Assembly: GCA_041913505.1 (NCBI GenBank)
Contig: JAYSFC010000035.1
Span: 1 to 30,459 of the forward strand
From: JAYSFC01 sp041913505
GTDB lineage: Bacteria > Pseudomonadota > Gammaproteobacteria > Burkholderiales > Burkholderiaceae_C
Direction: 5' to 3'
Length of the DNA: 30,459 bases
Shown: one piece after another, positions 23,706-30,459 of the stretch
Position numbering within the stretch: position 1 is the first letter of the stretch
Layout of the letters: every line of letters begins with the position of its first letter
The notes under the pieces: generated by a model
The model's input: only the letters and a program-made list of their open reading frames with translations
What the model was told of the DNA's origin: nothing
The model's database searches: none
Program-made: the position numbers and the translations under genes

Positions 23706-24941
23706 CAGCGGCGACGCAGGCAGCACCCTGAACGCCAGCGAGGCCAGCGCCAACCAGGCGGCAATGGCCAGCAATACCGCGCGGTAGGGCTCCAGCCCCA
23801 CGCCCGTGGCCCAGGCGGCCACGGTGCCGGTCAGCGACTGCATCAGCGCCGCGCCCAGAAACATGGCCATGGTGAACAGGGAGAGGGCACGTCCGGTCAG
23901 CTCGCTCGGGTAGGACGAGCGCACGTCGGCGTACTGCAAGATGCTGTAGCCCGATAGCAGCCCCATCAGGATCATCAGCGCCACGGTGGCGCCCGCGTGG
24001 CGCAGGAAGGCCATGACCACGAACAGGCCGGCCATCAGCAGCGAGGCCCGGCCGATCCAGGCGCGGCGCCGGCCCGTGCCCGGGTCCATACGGCCGAACG
24101 CGGCCGGGGTGAACAGCGCGATCAGCGACAACGCCAGCGCCACGTTGCCGATGTCCACCAGCGAAAAACCGAAGCGCTCGCCCAACAGCGGCCCCAGCCA
24201 CAGGCCGCGCAGCGAGAGAAAGGACGCATAGCACGACATGCCGAGCACCAGGATGCCCCAGGTGTGGGGCACGGTGAACAGCTCCGCAAAGCGCACCAGG
24301 GCACGGCCCCAGCTTTCCGCGGGGCGGGGTGCCGCGTCGGGGTGCGCGGGCTCGCGCACCAGCGCGAAGATCAGCAGCCACGACAGCGCGCTCAGCACCG
24401 TGAGCACGCCGAAGCCCGTGCGCCATCCACCGTGCTGCACCACCCAGGCCAGCGGCGTGCCGGTGAACAGCAGGCCCAGGCCGCCCACGCCCATGCTCAG
24501 GCCCGAGAAAAAGGCGAAGCGCTCGGCCGCGAAATGCCGGGCCACGAACAACGTGCAGGCCACGAACGCCGGCGAGTAGCCGACCCCGATCAGGATCTGC
24601 CCAGCCATCAGCCAGCCATAGCTGGGCGCCAGCGCCGACAGGGCCGCGCCAGCGATGCCCAGGGGCGCGGCCGCCAGCACCGTGCGGCGCAGGCCGTAGC
24701 GGTCCAGCGCAATGCCCATGAGCAGTTGCGCAACGCCGAACGACAGGCCGAACAGCCCGGCAAACGCCCCCAGCGATGAGGCCTGCAGGCCAAAGTCCGC
24801 CTGCAGGCCCTGGGCCACGATGGCGGTGGTAGTGCGGTACGCCTGGCTGAGCGCAAAGCCCGACAGCAGGGCCAGCAGCATCACCCACAAGGGCTGGGCG
24901 CGGGACGGGGCGGGAGTGGGGATCGGGTCGGGTGTGGTCAC
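23694..24941 (-). CDS. MFS-family transporter
   Basis: 415 residues from GTG 24941. The start is uncertain: the open frame reaches further upstream across the preceding gene, and no good ribosome site is visible. About twelve membrane segments run from WVMLLALLSGFALSQA to LAIAAWLALASLAF. The signature loop between helices 2 and 3 reads GIALDRYGLRRTVL, and a cytoplasmic loop follows helix 6 (REPAHPDAAPRPAES). Substrate is unknown; carboxylate or drug export are both possible. It lies 52 bases downstream of the CitE-like gene and ends the minus block. Its C-terminal codons overlap the racemase gene tail-to-tail. It may be the membrane carrier for an acid of this island. Confidence 0.85.
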   Translation of the reverse strand: MTTPDPIPTPAPSRAQPLWVMLLALLSGFALSQAYRTTTAIVAQGLQADFGLQASSLGAFAGLFGLSFGVAQLLMGIALDRYGLRRTVLAAAPLGIAGAALSALAPSYGWLMAGQILIGVGYSPAFVACTLFVARHFAAERFAFFSGLSMGVGGLGLLFTGTPLAWVVQHGGWRTGFGVLTVLSALSWLLIFALVREPAHPDAAPRPAESWGRALVRFAELFTVPHTWGILVLGMSCYASFLSLRGLWLGPLLGERFGFSLVDIGNVALALSLIALFTPAAFGRMDPGTGRRRAWIGRASLLMAGLFVVMAFLRHAGATVALMILMGLLSGYSILQYADVRSSYPSELTGRALSLFTMAMFLGAALMQSLTGTVAAWATGVGLEPYRAVLLAIAAWLALASLAFRVLPASPLLRR

Positions 24942-24993
24942 GGGAAATTGTGGCACGCGCCCACCAGGGCTGGCCGTGCCCGCTCTGCCAGGT

Positions 24994-25863
24994 TCAGCGG
25001 CCGGCGAGGCGCTGCTGCGCCCGCGCGTGGCGCTCGAGGGTCTGCCGCGCCTGCAGCAGCACGGGCGCATCGACCATGCGGCCGTCGAGCACGCAGACGC
25101 CGCCGCCCGCCGCCTGCAGGGCCTGCTGCACGCGCTGCGCGTGGGCCACGGCCGCGTCGTCGGGGTCGAAGGCCGCATGCAGCACCGGCACCTGCACGGG
25201 GTGGATGCACAGCTTGCCGCCAAAGCCCATGCGCCGCGCGCGCGTGGCATCGCGGGCCATGCGCTCGGGGTTGCGCGTGTCCACCGTCACGCCGTCGATG
25301 GGCGCGGCGCGGTCCGCGCGGCGCGAGGCCAGCACCAGCGCCATGCGCACGGGCAGCAGCTCTTCCTCGGTCTCGCCGCAGGCCATGCCGGCATCGACCT
25401 GGAAGTCCAGGTGCCCGAAGGCCAGCCGCACCACCTGCGGCGCAGCGGCCAGGGCATCGGCGGCGGCCAGGCCGGCCACGGACTCCACCAATGGCAGCAG
25501 CGCGGCCCGCGCCCCGGCGGCATGGGCCACAGCCTGCAGCGTCTCGGCGCGCTCGGCCTTGGGCACCACGGCACCCGCCAGGCCCAAGGCCATGAGCGAT
25601 GCCAGGGCCCGCAGGTCGTCACCGAACCAGGGCGTGCCTTCGGCGTTGGTGCGCACCAGCAGGCGCGCGCGCTGCGCGCCGTCCAGCGTGGCCGCGGCCT
25701 CGGCCAGGGCGCTGCGCGCGCGTTGCTTGTCGGCTGGGGCCACGGCATCCTCCCAGTCGGCGATCACCATGTCGGCGCCGCTGGCCAGGGCCTTGGGAAT
25801 CCGCTCGGGCTGGGTGGCGGGAACGAACAGGAAGGAGCAGGCGTTGCGCACAAAATCAGTCAT
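24994..25863 (-). CDS. CitE-like lyase (HpcH/HpaI aldolase family)
   Basis: 289 residues, a TIM-barrel CoA-ester lyase. Visible marks: FLFVPATQPERIPKALASGA, VIADWEDAV (usually DLEDAV), Arg71 in LVRTNAEGTPWF, Glu127 in LPLVESVAG, Asp153 in AFGHLDFQVDAG, and GFGGKLCIHPVQV. The Arg-Glu-Asp set binds Mg2+ and the acyl group. Stand-alone relatives cleave malyl-CoA, beta-methylmalyl-CoA or citramalyl-CoA to acetyl-CoA or propionyl-CoA plus glyoxylate or pyruvate. Lacking CitD or CitF neighbours, it is not part of citrate lyase. In this block it could perform the cleavage step after a CoA-transferase and dehydrogenase. The ribosome site before ATG 25863 is weak. The decayed VOC gene ends 13 bases upstream. 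Confidence 0.88.
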   Translation of the reverse strand: MTDFVRNACSFLFVPATQPERIPKALASGADMVIADWEDAVAPADKQRARSALAEAAATLDGAQRARLLVRTNAEGTPWFGDDLRALASLMALGLAGAVVPKAERAETLQAVAHAAGARAALLPLVESVAGLAAADALAAAPQVVRLAFGHLDFQVDAGMACGETEEELLPVRMALVLASRRADRAAPIDGVTVDTRNPERMARDATRARRMGFGGKLCIHPVQVPVLHAAFDPDDAAVAHAQRVQQALQAAGGGVCVLDGRMVDAPVLLQARQTLERHARAQQRLAGR

Positions 25864-25876
25864 GGCAGGGAAGCGG

Positions 25877-26098
25877 TCAGGCGTATTCGGAGATTTTGAT
25901 CAGGTTCTGGCCCGGGGCGCGCATGTAGACCGAGAGGATGGCGCCGCGCGCCCGGCGTGGGGGCAAGGCCTTGGGTTCGCACTCGTGGCCCCGGATATGC
26001 AGGTTGACCCTCTGCCCGTTGAACACGAAGGCCTTGCGCCCCTCGCCAAGGGTCTGCAACGTCATGCCGAGCACGGTGCGGACCGGTGAAGGGGCCGC
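25877..26098 (-). pseudogene. Decayed VOC-family (glyoxalase/dioxygenase superfamily) gene
   Basis: About 65 codons remain. They read VLGMTLQTLGEGRKAFVFNG, QRVNLHIRGHECEPKALPP, then RRARGAILSVYMRAPGQN and LIKISEYA. These are the two ends of a small VOC protein of about 130 residues: the FYTRVLGM start with NLH-GHEFEPKA, and the end SVYxRDPDGNLIEVS. Some 40 middle residues and the first 20 or so are missing. At the junction a shifted frame reads PTPGARR, close to the family's PTPGS, so a frame change accompanied the deletion. The Asp of DPDGN is also lost (RAPGQN). The 5' end is cut off at the stop of receptor 6. It is most likely a remnant and not a functional gene. Confidence 0.75.
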
Positions 26099-27112
26099 TT
26101 ACTCGGCGCTCACACCCCCGGCCTTGATGACCTTGTCCCAGCGCGCCACCTCGGCCTCCAGGTGCTTGCGCAGGCCTTCGGGCGTGGCCTTCTCGGGCGA
26201 GACGAGGTCGGAGCTCAGTTCGGCAATGCGCTTTTTCACCACCTCGTCCTTGATGGCCACGTTCAGCGCCTTGTTGAGCTTATCGATGACGTCCCTGGGC
26301 GTGCCCTTGGACGCATACATCCCGTGCCACACCTTCACATCGAAGCCCTTGAGGCCCTGCTCGTCCAGCGTGGGAATATTGGGCATGGACGACAGGCGCT
26401 GCGGCGTGGTCACGCCGAACACCTTGGCGCGCTTGCCGTCCTGGATGACGGGCGCGGTCTGCGTGGTCTGGTCGCACAGCAGGTCCACCTGGCCGCCCAT
26501 CAGGTCGTTCATGGCCGGACCGGCGCCCTTGTAGGGCACGGTGGTCAGCTTCACGCCCACCTGGTGCATGAACAGCATGCCGCACAGCTGCGACACGGCT
26601 CCCACGCCCGCGTTGGCCAGCGACACCTTGTCCTGGTTCTTCTTCACGTAGTCCAGCAACTCGGCAAAGGTGTTGGCCGGGAAGTCCTTGCGCGACAGCA
26701 GCGTCATGGGCACGTCCAACACCTGGCCGATGTACTCGAAGTCCTTGAGCGGGTCGTAGGGCAGCTTCTTGTACAGCGCCGGTGCGGTGGCCATGCCCAT
26801 GTGGTGGATCAGGATGGTGTAGCCGTCAGGCTTGGAGCGCGCGATGCGCGCGGCCGCCAGCGTGCCGCCCGCGCCCACGGTGTTCTCCACGATCACGGTC
26901 TGTCCCAGCGACTGCCCCATGGGCACCGCCAGCAGGCGCGCCACCACGTCGGTGGGGCCGCCGGCGCTGTAAGGCACGACGAGGGTGACGGGTTTGTCGG
27001 GCCAGGTGCTGGCCCAGGCGTTGCCGCCAGTGCCTAGCGCCAGGGTGGCGCCAATGGCGATGCAGGCCTTCCAGGCCCAGCGGCGCGCGGCGGTGCGGGG
27101 GGATGCAGTCAT
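26099..27112 (-). CDS. Bug-family periplasmic receptor, receptor 6
   Basis: 337 residues from ATG 27112, with AAGGAG seven bases upstream. The signal has a basic start (RTAARRWAWK) and probable cleavage after NAWA (residue 34). The mature start STWPDKPVTLVVPYSAGGPTD, then VIVENTVGAGGTLAAA, ARSKPDGYTILIHH, LPYDPLKDFEYIG, TTVPYKGAGPAMNDLMGGQ and MPNIPTLDEQGLKGF place it in the family. It has GGPTD at the ligand loop. It lies between the MmgE/PrpD gene upstream and the CitE-like gene downstream in one minus-strand block, so its ligand is probably the acid that block degrades. Confidence 0.93.
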   Translation of the reverse strand: MTASPRTAARRWAWKACIAIGATLALGTGGNAWASTWPDKPVTLVVPYSAGGPTDVVARLLAVPMGQSLGQTVIVENTVGAGGTLAAARIARSKPDGYTILIHHMGMATAPALYKKLPYDPLKDFEYIGQVLDVPMTLLSRKDFPANTFAELLDYVKKNQDKVSLANAGVGAVSQLCGMLFMHQVGVKLTTVPYKGAGPAMNDLMGGQVDLLCDQTTQTAPVIQDGKRAKVFGVTTPQRLSSMPNIPTLDEQGLKGFDVKVWHGMYASKGTPRDVIDKLNKALNVAIKDEVVKKRIAELSSDLVSPEKATPEGLRKHLEAEVARWDKVIKAGGVSAE

Positions 27113-27181
27113 GTCATGTCTCCTTCAGTTATTTGTGGGGCGTTTCAACGCCTCTGGTGGCAGGTGCAGCGGGCAGGTTAT

Positions 27182-27198
27182 GGCCCGCCCGGCGGGCC
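27182..27198 (-). terminator. GC-rich hairpin after the MmgE/PrpD gene
   Basis: GGCCCGCC and GGCGGGCC form an almost continuous palindrome nine bases after the MmgE/PrpD stop on the minus strand. No T-tract follows, so it may only slow polymerase or protect the upstream message. Receptor 6 begins about 70 bases further on. Confidence 0.35.
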
Positions 27199-27206
27199 TG
27201 CGAGGC

Positions 27207-28571
27207 TCAGGGCAGCAGGCGCGCCACCTGGGGCCATTGCGCGACGCGCCACAGCCGTGCCACGGCGGAATCGACCTGTGCGGCCGGCACCTCGCTGCCG
27301 TAGGCGGCCAGCCGCAGGGCCTTGGCTGTGATTTCCTCGCGCGACAGGGTGTTGCCGGGGTCGCCCTTGGGCTCGTCCACCCGGCCGTGCAACGTTCGGC
27401 CGTCCGTCGTCTGCACGGTGACCTTGCCAATCCAGCGCTGCGGATAGGCGGCGTCGACTTCCGGGTCCAGCTCCATGCGCACCTTCTCGCGCAAGGCCAC
27501 CGTGTCGGGCGCCAGGAACTGCGCATCGAATTCGGTCAGGCCCGCATGGCCAAAGCGCGCGGCCAGCGCCAGCACCGTGCCCATGGAGAACTTGCTCTGG
27601 TGCACCGTGGTGGGCGAGACCACCGGCCCCAGCACGTCGATAGCACCCTGGTGCACATGGCAGGTCACCTGCGCGATGTCGGCGGGCGCCAGGCCGTGCT
27701 CGCGCATCACCTGCTGCAGCGCGTCGGCCGCGGGGTGCGTGTGGCGGCACGAGGCATGCCATTTGAAGCTGGTCTCGGCCGTGGCCCAGCGGGAGCCGAG
27801 GCCCTCGGTGAGCTTGGCCGGGTTGGCGTCGCTGGACATGCCCGCGGCCATGCCCTGTGGGCCGGTGAAGATGTCCTGGGCACCGGTGAAGCCGTCCTGG
27901 GCCAGGTAAGCGGCCATCAGGCCGGCCGCGGCGGCGTGGGCGGTGTGCAGCTGCTTGCTGTCGGCCGCGGTGCGCAAAAATTCCCACAGCCCTGCCGACT
28001 GCGTGCCGGCCGAGCCAAACGCGTGCTGCATCTGCGCGGGCGTCAGCTCCAGCAGGCGCCCCACGGCGGCGGCGGCCGCCAGCGTGCCCGCCGTGGCCGT
28101 GGTGTGGAACACCTTGTAATGGCTGCGGCCCAAAAATTCGCCCACGCGGATGCCGACCTCGTAGCCCGCCACGCAGGCCGCCATGAGCTGCGCGCCGCTG
28201 GCGCCGATGCTTTGCGCCACGGCCAGCGCGGGAGGGAAGACCACGGCCGCCGGGTGGAACACCGAGCCGTTGTGCACATCGTCCTGCTCAGCCACGTGCG
28301 AAGCCGCGGCGTTGGCCAGTGCGGCCATCATGGGGCTGCTGGTGGCGCCGTGGCCGATCACTTCGCTGGGGCCTTGTGCAGGCCCTTGCGACAGCGCAAA
28401 GCGCGTGATGCTGGCCACCGGTCGCGCGCGGCAGCCGGCCAGCACAGAGCCGAACCAGTCCACCCACAGGTCTTCGGTGCGGCGCTGCACGGGCGCGGGC
28501 ACGTCGCTCCATTGCAGCGTGGCGGCAAACTGGGCCAGGGGATGGATGGTGGCTTGGGTTTCTTGCTTCAT
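27207..28571 (-). CDS. MmgE/PrpD-family protein
   Basis: 454 residues, full length. The family contains 2-methylcitrate dehydratase (PrpD), cis-aconitate decarboxylase and iminodisuccinate epimerase, acting on small di- and tricarboxylic acids. Visible conserved parts are WVDWFGSVLAGC near the start, HVAEQDDVHNGSVFHPAAVV (the active-site segment, usually DDxH), AGYEVGIRVGEFLG, HTTATAGTLAAAAAVGRLL, the Ala-rich central helices, FKWHASCRHTHPAADAL and the C-terminal LSREEITAKA. Exact activity cannot be told. No prpB or prpC is present, so a methylcitrate cycle is unlikely. The start ATG 28571 follows GGAG. It stands between a CoA-transferase and receptor 6, suggesting dehydration, epimerisation or decarboxylation of the imported acid. 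Confidence 0.88.
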   Translation of the reverse strand: MKQETQATIHPLAQFAATLQWSDVPAPVQRRTEDLWVDWFGSVLAGCRARPVASITRFALSQGPAQGPSEVIGHGATSSPMMAALANAAASHVAEQDDVHNGSVFHPAAVVFPPALAVAQSIGASGAQLMAACVAGYEVGIRVGEFLGRSHYKVFHTTATAGTLAAAAAVGRLLELTPAQMQHAFGSAGTQSAGLWEFLRTAADSKQLHTAHAAAAGLMAAYLAQDGFTGAQDIFTGPQGMAAGMSSDANPAKLTEGLGSRWATAETSFKWHASCRHTHPAADALQQVMREHGLAPADIAQVTCHVHQGAIDVLGPVVSPTTVHQSKFSMGTVLALAARFGHAGLTEFDAQFLAPDTVALREKVRMELDPEVDAAYPQRWIGKVTVQTTDGRTLHGRVDEPKGDPGNTLSREEITAKALRLAAYGSEVPAAQVDSAVARLWRVAQWPQVARLLP

Positions 28572-28593
28572 TTCGGGCTCCAGTGCAGGTGGT

Positions 28594-28620
28594 TCAAGCG
28601 CGGGTAGCTATGGTTTTTGC
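28594..28620. repeat. Degenerate short repeat, fragment
   Basis: TCAAGCGCGGGTAGCTATGG followed by TTTTTG resembles one end of the AGCGCT/AGCTAT repeat at 13895. It fills the short gap between the CoA-transferase and MmgE/PrpD genes. Confidence 0.4.
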
Positions 28621-28621
28621 G

Positions 28622-29812
28622 TCAAAGAGGTTGCGGGGCCTGCAGTGCGTCGATCTGCTCGGCACTCCAGCCCAGCTCGGCCAGGATGGCGGCGTTGTGC
28701 TGGCCCACGGCGGGCACGGCGTCCATGCGGTAATCGAACGCGCTGTTCACGCCGGGCGGCAGTAGCGCCGGGATGCGGCCCACGGGGGAATCCACGTCGC
28801 TCCAGCGCTGGCGTGCGGCCAACTGCGGGTGCGCCCACAGGTCGACCATGTCGTTGACGCGGGCGTTGGCGATGCCCGCCTGGTCCAGCCGCTCGACGAC
28901 CTGGGCGGCGCTGAGCGTGGAGAACTCTTGCAGGATCAGCGCCTGCAGCGCGTCGCGGTGGGCGTTGCGCTGGGCATTGCTGTCAAAACGCGCGTCCGTG
29001 GCCACTTCGGGGCGCTGCAGCACGGCGTCGCAAAAGGCCTTCCATTCGCGCTCGTTCTGCAGGCCCAGCATCACCGTCTTGCCATCGCCCGCCACGAACG
29101 GGCCATAGGGGTAGATGCTGGCGTGCGATGCGCCGGTGCGCGGTGGCGGCGGCGCGCCGTCAAAGGCGTAGTACATCGGGTAGCCCATCCACTCGCCCAT
29201 GGCTTCGAGCATGGACACGTCGATATGGCTGCCCTCGCCCGTCTTGCCGCGCAGCAGCAGGGCCGACAGGATGTTGGTGTACGCATACATGCCCGCGGCA
29301 ATGTCTGCCACCGAGATGCCGGACTTGGACGGCGTCTCGGGCGTGCCCGTGACCGAGAGGAATCCCGCCTCGCTCTGGATCAGCAGGTCATAGGCCTTCT
29401 TGTCGCGGTACGGGCCGTCCGCGCCGTAGCCGCTGATGTCGCACACGATGAGCTTGGGGTTGTGTGCCTTCAGGGCTTCATACGACAGCCCCATGCGCGC
29501 GGCGGCGCCGGGCGCGAGGTTCTGCACCAGCACGTCGGCGGTCTTGAGCAGTTGCAGCAGCGCGGCCTTGGCCTGCGGCTGTTTCACATCGAGCGCCAGG
29601 CTCTCCTTGCTGCGGTTGATCCAGGTGAAGTGCGACGACTGGCCCTTCACGCGCTGGTCGTAGCCGCGCGCGAAGTCGCCGCTGCCGGGGCGCTCTACCT
29701 TGATGACGCGCGCGCCCAGGTCGGCCAGCTGGCGCGTGCAGAACGGCGCGGCCACCGCGTGTTCCAGCGAGACGACGGTGATGCCGTCAAGGGGGCGGAT
29801 GGTTTTTGTCAT
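28622..29812 (-). CDS. Family III CoA-transferase (CaiB/BaiF type)
   Basis: 396 residues. It moves CoA from a donor such as succinyl-CoA to a free carboxylic acid. Marks: LEHAVAAPFCTRQLADLGA, RVIKVERPGSGDFARGYD, FTWINRSKESLALDVK, ISGYGADGPYRDKKAYDLLI with Asp142, the likely nucleophile equivalent to Asp169 of formyl-CoA transferase, then SVADIAAGMYAYTNIL and EGSHIDVSMLEAM. The racemase-specific His and Glu segments of the gene at 22584 are absent, so this one is a transferase. The length suits the succinyl-CoA-dependent group used for dicarboxylic acids. The start is ATG 29812. The acyl-CoA dehydrogenase lies upstream beyond repeat copy 4. Confidence 0.92.
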   Translation of the reverse strand: MTKTIRPLDGITVVSLEHAVAAPFCTRQLADLGARVIKVERPGSGDFARGYDQRVKGQSSHFTWINRSKESLALDVKQPQAKAALLQLLKTADVLVQNLAPGAAARMGLSYEALKAHNPKLIVCDISGYGADGPYRDKKAYDLLIQSEAGFLSVTGTPETPSKSGISVADIAAGMYAYTNILSALLLRGKTGEGSHIDVSMLEAMGEWMGYPMYYAFDGAPPPPRTGASHASIYPYGPFVAGDGKTVMLGLQNEREWKAFCDAVLQRPEVATDARFDSNAQRNAHRDALQALILQEFSTLSAAQVVERLDQAGIANARVNDMVDLWAHPQLAARQRWSDVDSPVGRIPALLPPGVNSAFDYRMDAVPAVGQHNAAILAELGWSAEQIDALQAPQPL

Positions 29813-29857
29813 GGGTCAGTCGTTCCCTGTACGAGCGCGGTGAGCGGCGCTTGCAAT

Positions 29858-29974
29858 CGGCGCAACCCAAGCCAGCAGACGCCGCGCAAGGGCCGCCCCG
29901 CCGCGCTGGCGTCGTCCCCCTTCCCGCGCGAAGCGCGAGAGAAGGGGGAAGCGGCGCAGCCGCTCAGGGGGTTG
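29858..29974 (-). repeat. GC-rich intergenic repeat, copy 4 (reverse orientation)
   Basis: On the minus strand it reads CAACCCCCTGAGCGGCTGCG, CTTCCCCCTTCTCTCGCGC, GCGCGGGAAGGGGGACGACG, CCAGCGCGGCGGGGCGGCCC and GGCGTCTGCTGGCTTGGG. It is the most regular of the four copies. CCCCCTTC pairs with GAAGGGGG (allowing for the loop TCTCGCGCTTCGCGCGG) to give a strong hairpin. In every copy the repeat is oriented with the transcription of the flanking genes. Confidence 0.75.
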
Positions 29975-29980
29975 TTCATC

Positions 29981-30459
29981 TCAGAACGAACGGGGCAAGC
30001 CCAGGATGTGCTCGGCCACGTAGCTGTAGATCATGTTGGTCGATATCGGCGCCACCTGGTACAGGCGCGTCTCGCGGAATTTGCGCTCGATGTCGTACTC
30101 GCACGCGAAGCCAAAGCCGCCGTGGGTCTGCAGGCAGACGTTGGCCGCTTCCCAGCTGGCCTTGGCCGCCAGGTACTTGGCCATGTTGGCCTCGGCGCCC
30201 GCGTTCTGGTGGGCGTCAATCTTCTCGCAGGCCTTCCAGCGCATCAGGTTGGCGGCTTCCAGCTCGATGAATGCATCGGCAATCGGGAACTGCACGCCCT
30301 GGTTCTGGCCGATGGGGCGGTTGAAAACCACGCGCTCCTTGGCGTATTTGCTGGCGCGGTCGATGAACCAGTAGCCATCGCCGATGCATTCGGCGGCAAT
30401 CAAGGTGCGCTCGGCGTTCAGGCCATCCAGCAGGGTCTTGAAGCCCTTGCCTTCTTCGC
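29981..30459 (-). CDS. Acyl-CoA dehydrogenase, C-terminal part (5' end beyond the window)
   Basis: The last 159 residues are visible. The segment GLNAERTLIAAECIGDGYWF, then VFNRPIGQNQGVQFPIADA, LQTHGGFGFACEYDIERKFR and HILGLPRSF belongs to the C-terminal helical domain of acyl-CoA dehydrogenases. As in the gene at 12718, the MCAD catalytic position is not a Glu (LYQVAPIST), while a Glu stands in NAER, the alternative site on the earlier helix. It heads the minus block that continues with the CoA-transferase and MmgE/PrpD genes, so it probably oxidises the CoA ester made by the transferase. The N-terminal domain, start and ribosome site are out of view. Confidence 0.92.
   Translation of the reverse strand, partial: EEGKGFKTLLDGLNAERTLIAAECIGDGYWFIDRASKYAKERVVFNRPIGQNQGVQFPIADAFIELEAANLMRWKACEKIDAHQNAGAEANMAKYLAAKASWEAANVCLQTHGGFGFACEYDIERKFRETRLYQVAPISTNMIYSYVAEHILGLPRSF

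Noticed and set aside
24942..25250. N-terminal extension of the MFS transporter
   Set aside because: It overlaps the CitE-like gene and gives an Arg/Cys-rich segment unlike any transporter start.
26099..28571. MmgE/PrpD gene as part of a methylcitrate cycle (prp operon)
   Set aside because: No methylcitrate synthase, methylisocitrate lyase or PrpR-type regulator is present nearby.
22584..29812. The two family III proteins (22584 and 28622) as duplicates of one CoA-transferase
   Set aside because: The first has the racemase His/Asp/Glu set, while the second lacks it and has the transferase-type YDLLIQ segment, so they are different enzymes.

Overview
The window is high-GC, densely coded DNA of betaproteobacterial type. 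The closest fit is the family Comamonadaceae (Acidovorax, Alicycliphilus, Comamonas and relatives). Support comes from a split-type metH behind an S-adenosylhomocysteine (SAH) riboswitch, many Bug-family solute receptors, CoA-dependent catabolism genes with CAGGAGA-like ribosome sites, and short intergenic repeats that I recall from that family. The genus cannot be fixed from the sequence alone.

Layout. Positions 1-6300 hold housekeeping and stress genes: the 5' part of metH with its riboswitch (minus), a PACE-family efflux pump (minus) divergent from a LysR regulator (plus), a secreted M30-type metallopeptidase lipoprotein, a PPK2 polyphosphate kinase and a glutamate dehydrogenase that ends in a clear hairpin terminator. 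From about 6500 to the right edge there is one large catabolic island in four alternating blocks. Block 1 (plus, 6555-10624) is receptor, acyl-CoA ligase, receptor, thioesterase. Block 2 (minus, 15513-10646) is acyl-CoA ligase, acyl-CoA dehydrogenase, receptor, receptor. Block 3 (plus, 15713-23705) is thiolase, 3-hydroxyacyl-CoA dehydrogenase-like SDR, enoyl-CoA hydratase, receptor, 2,4-dienoyl-CoA-reductase-like SDR, PaaG-like isomerase, IclR regulator, alpha-methylacyl-CoA racemase. Block 4 (minus, right edge to 23694) is acyl-CoA dehydrogenase, family III CoA-transferase, MmgE/PrpD protein, receptor, a decayed VOC gene, a CitE-like lyase and an MFS transporter.

Reading of the island. The enzymes make a nearly complete beta-oxidation set: activation, dehydrogenation, hydration, second dehydrogenation, thiolysis. 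It is extended with enzymes for methyl-branched chains (racemase) and unsaturated chains (dienoyl-CoA reductase, isomerase). Block 4 looks like a separate CoA-dependent module for a short, possibly branched, dicarboxylic or hydroxy acid. Six periplasmic Bug receptors of the tripartite tricarboxylate transporter type are scattered through the island, with no TctA or TctB membrane gene in view. The substrate is not identifiable from sequence. Methyl-branched or terpenoid-type acids are an inference.

No tRNA, rRNA, CRISPR array, transposase, integrase or phage gene was seen. No gene-free gap exceeds 300 bases. The longest, 17797-18075, is mostly an intergenic repeat.
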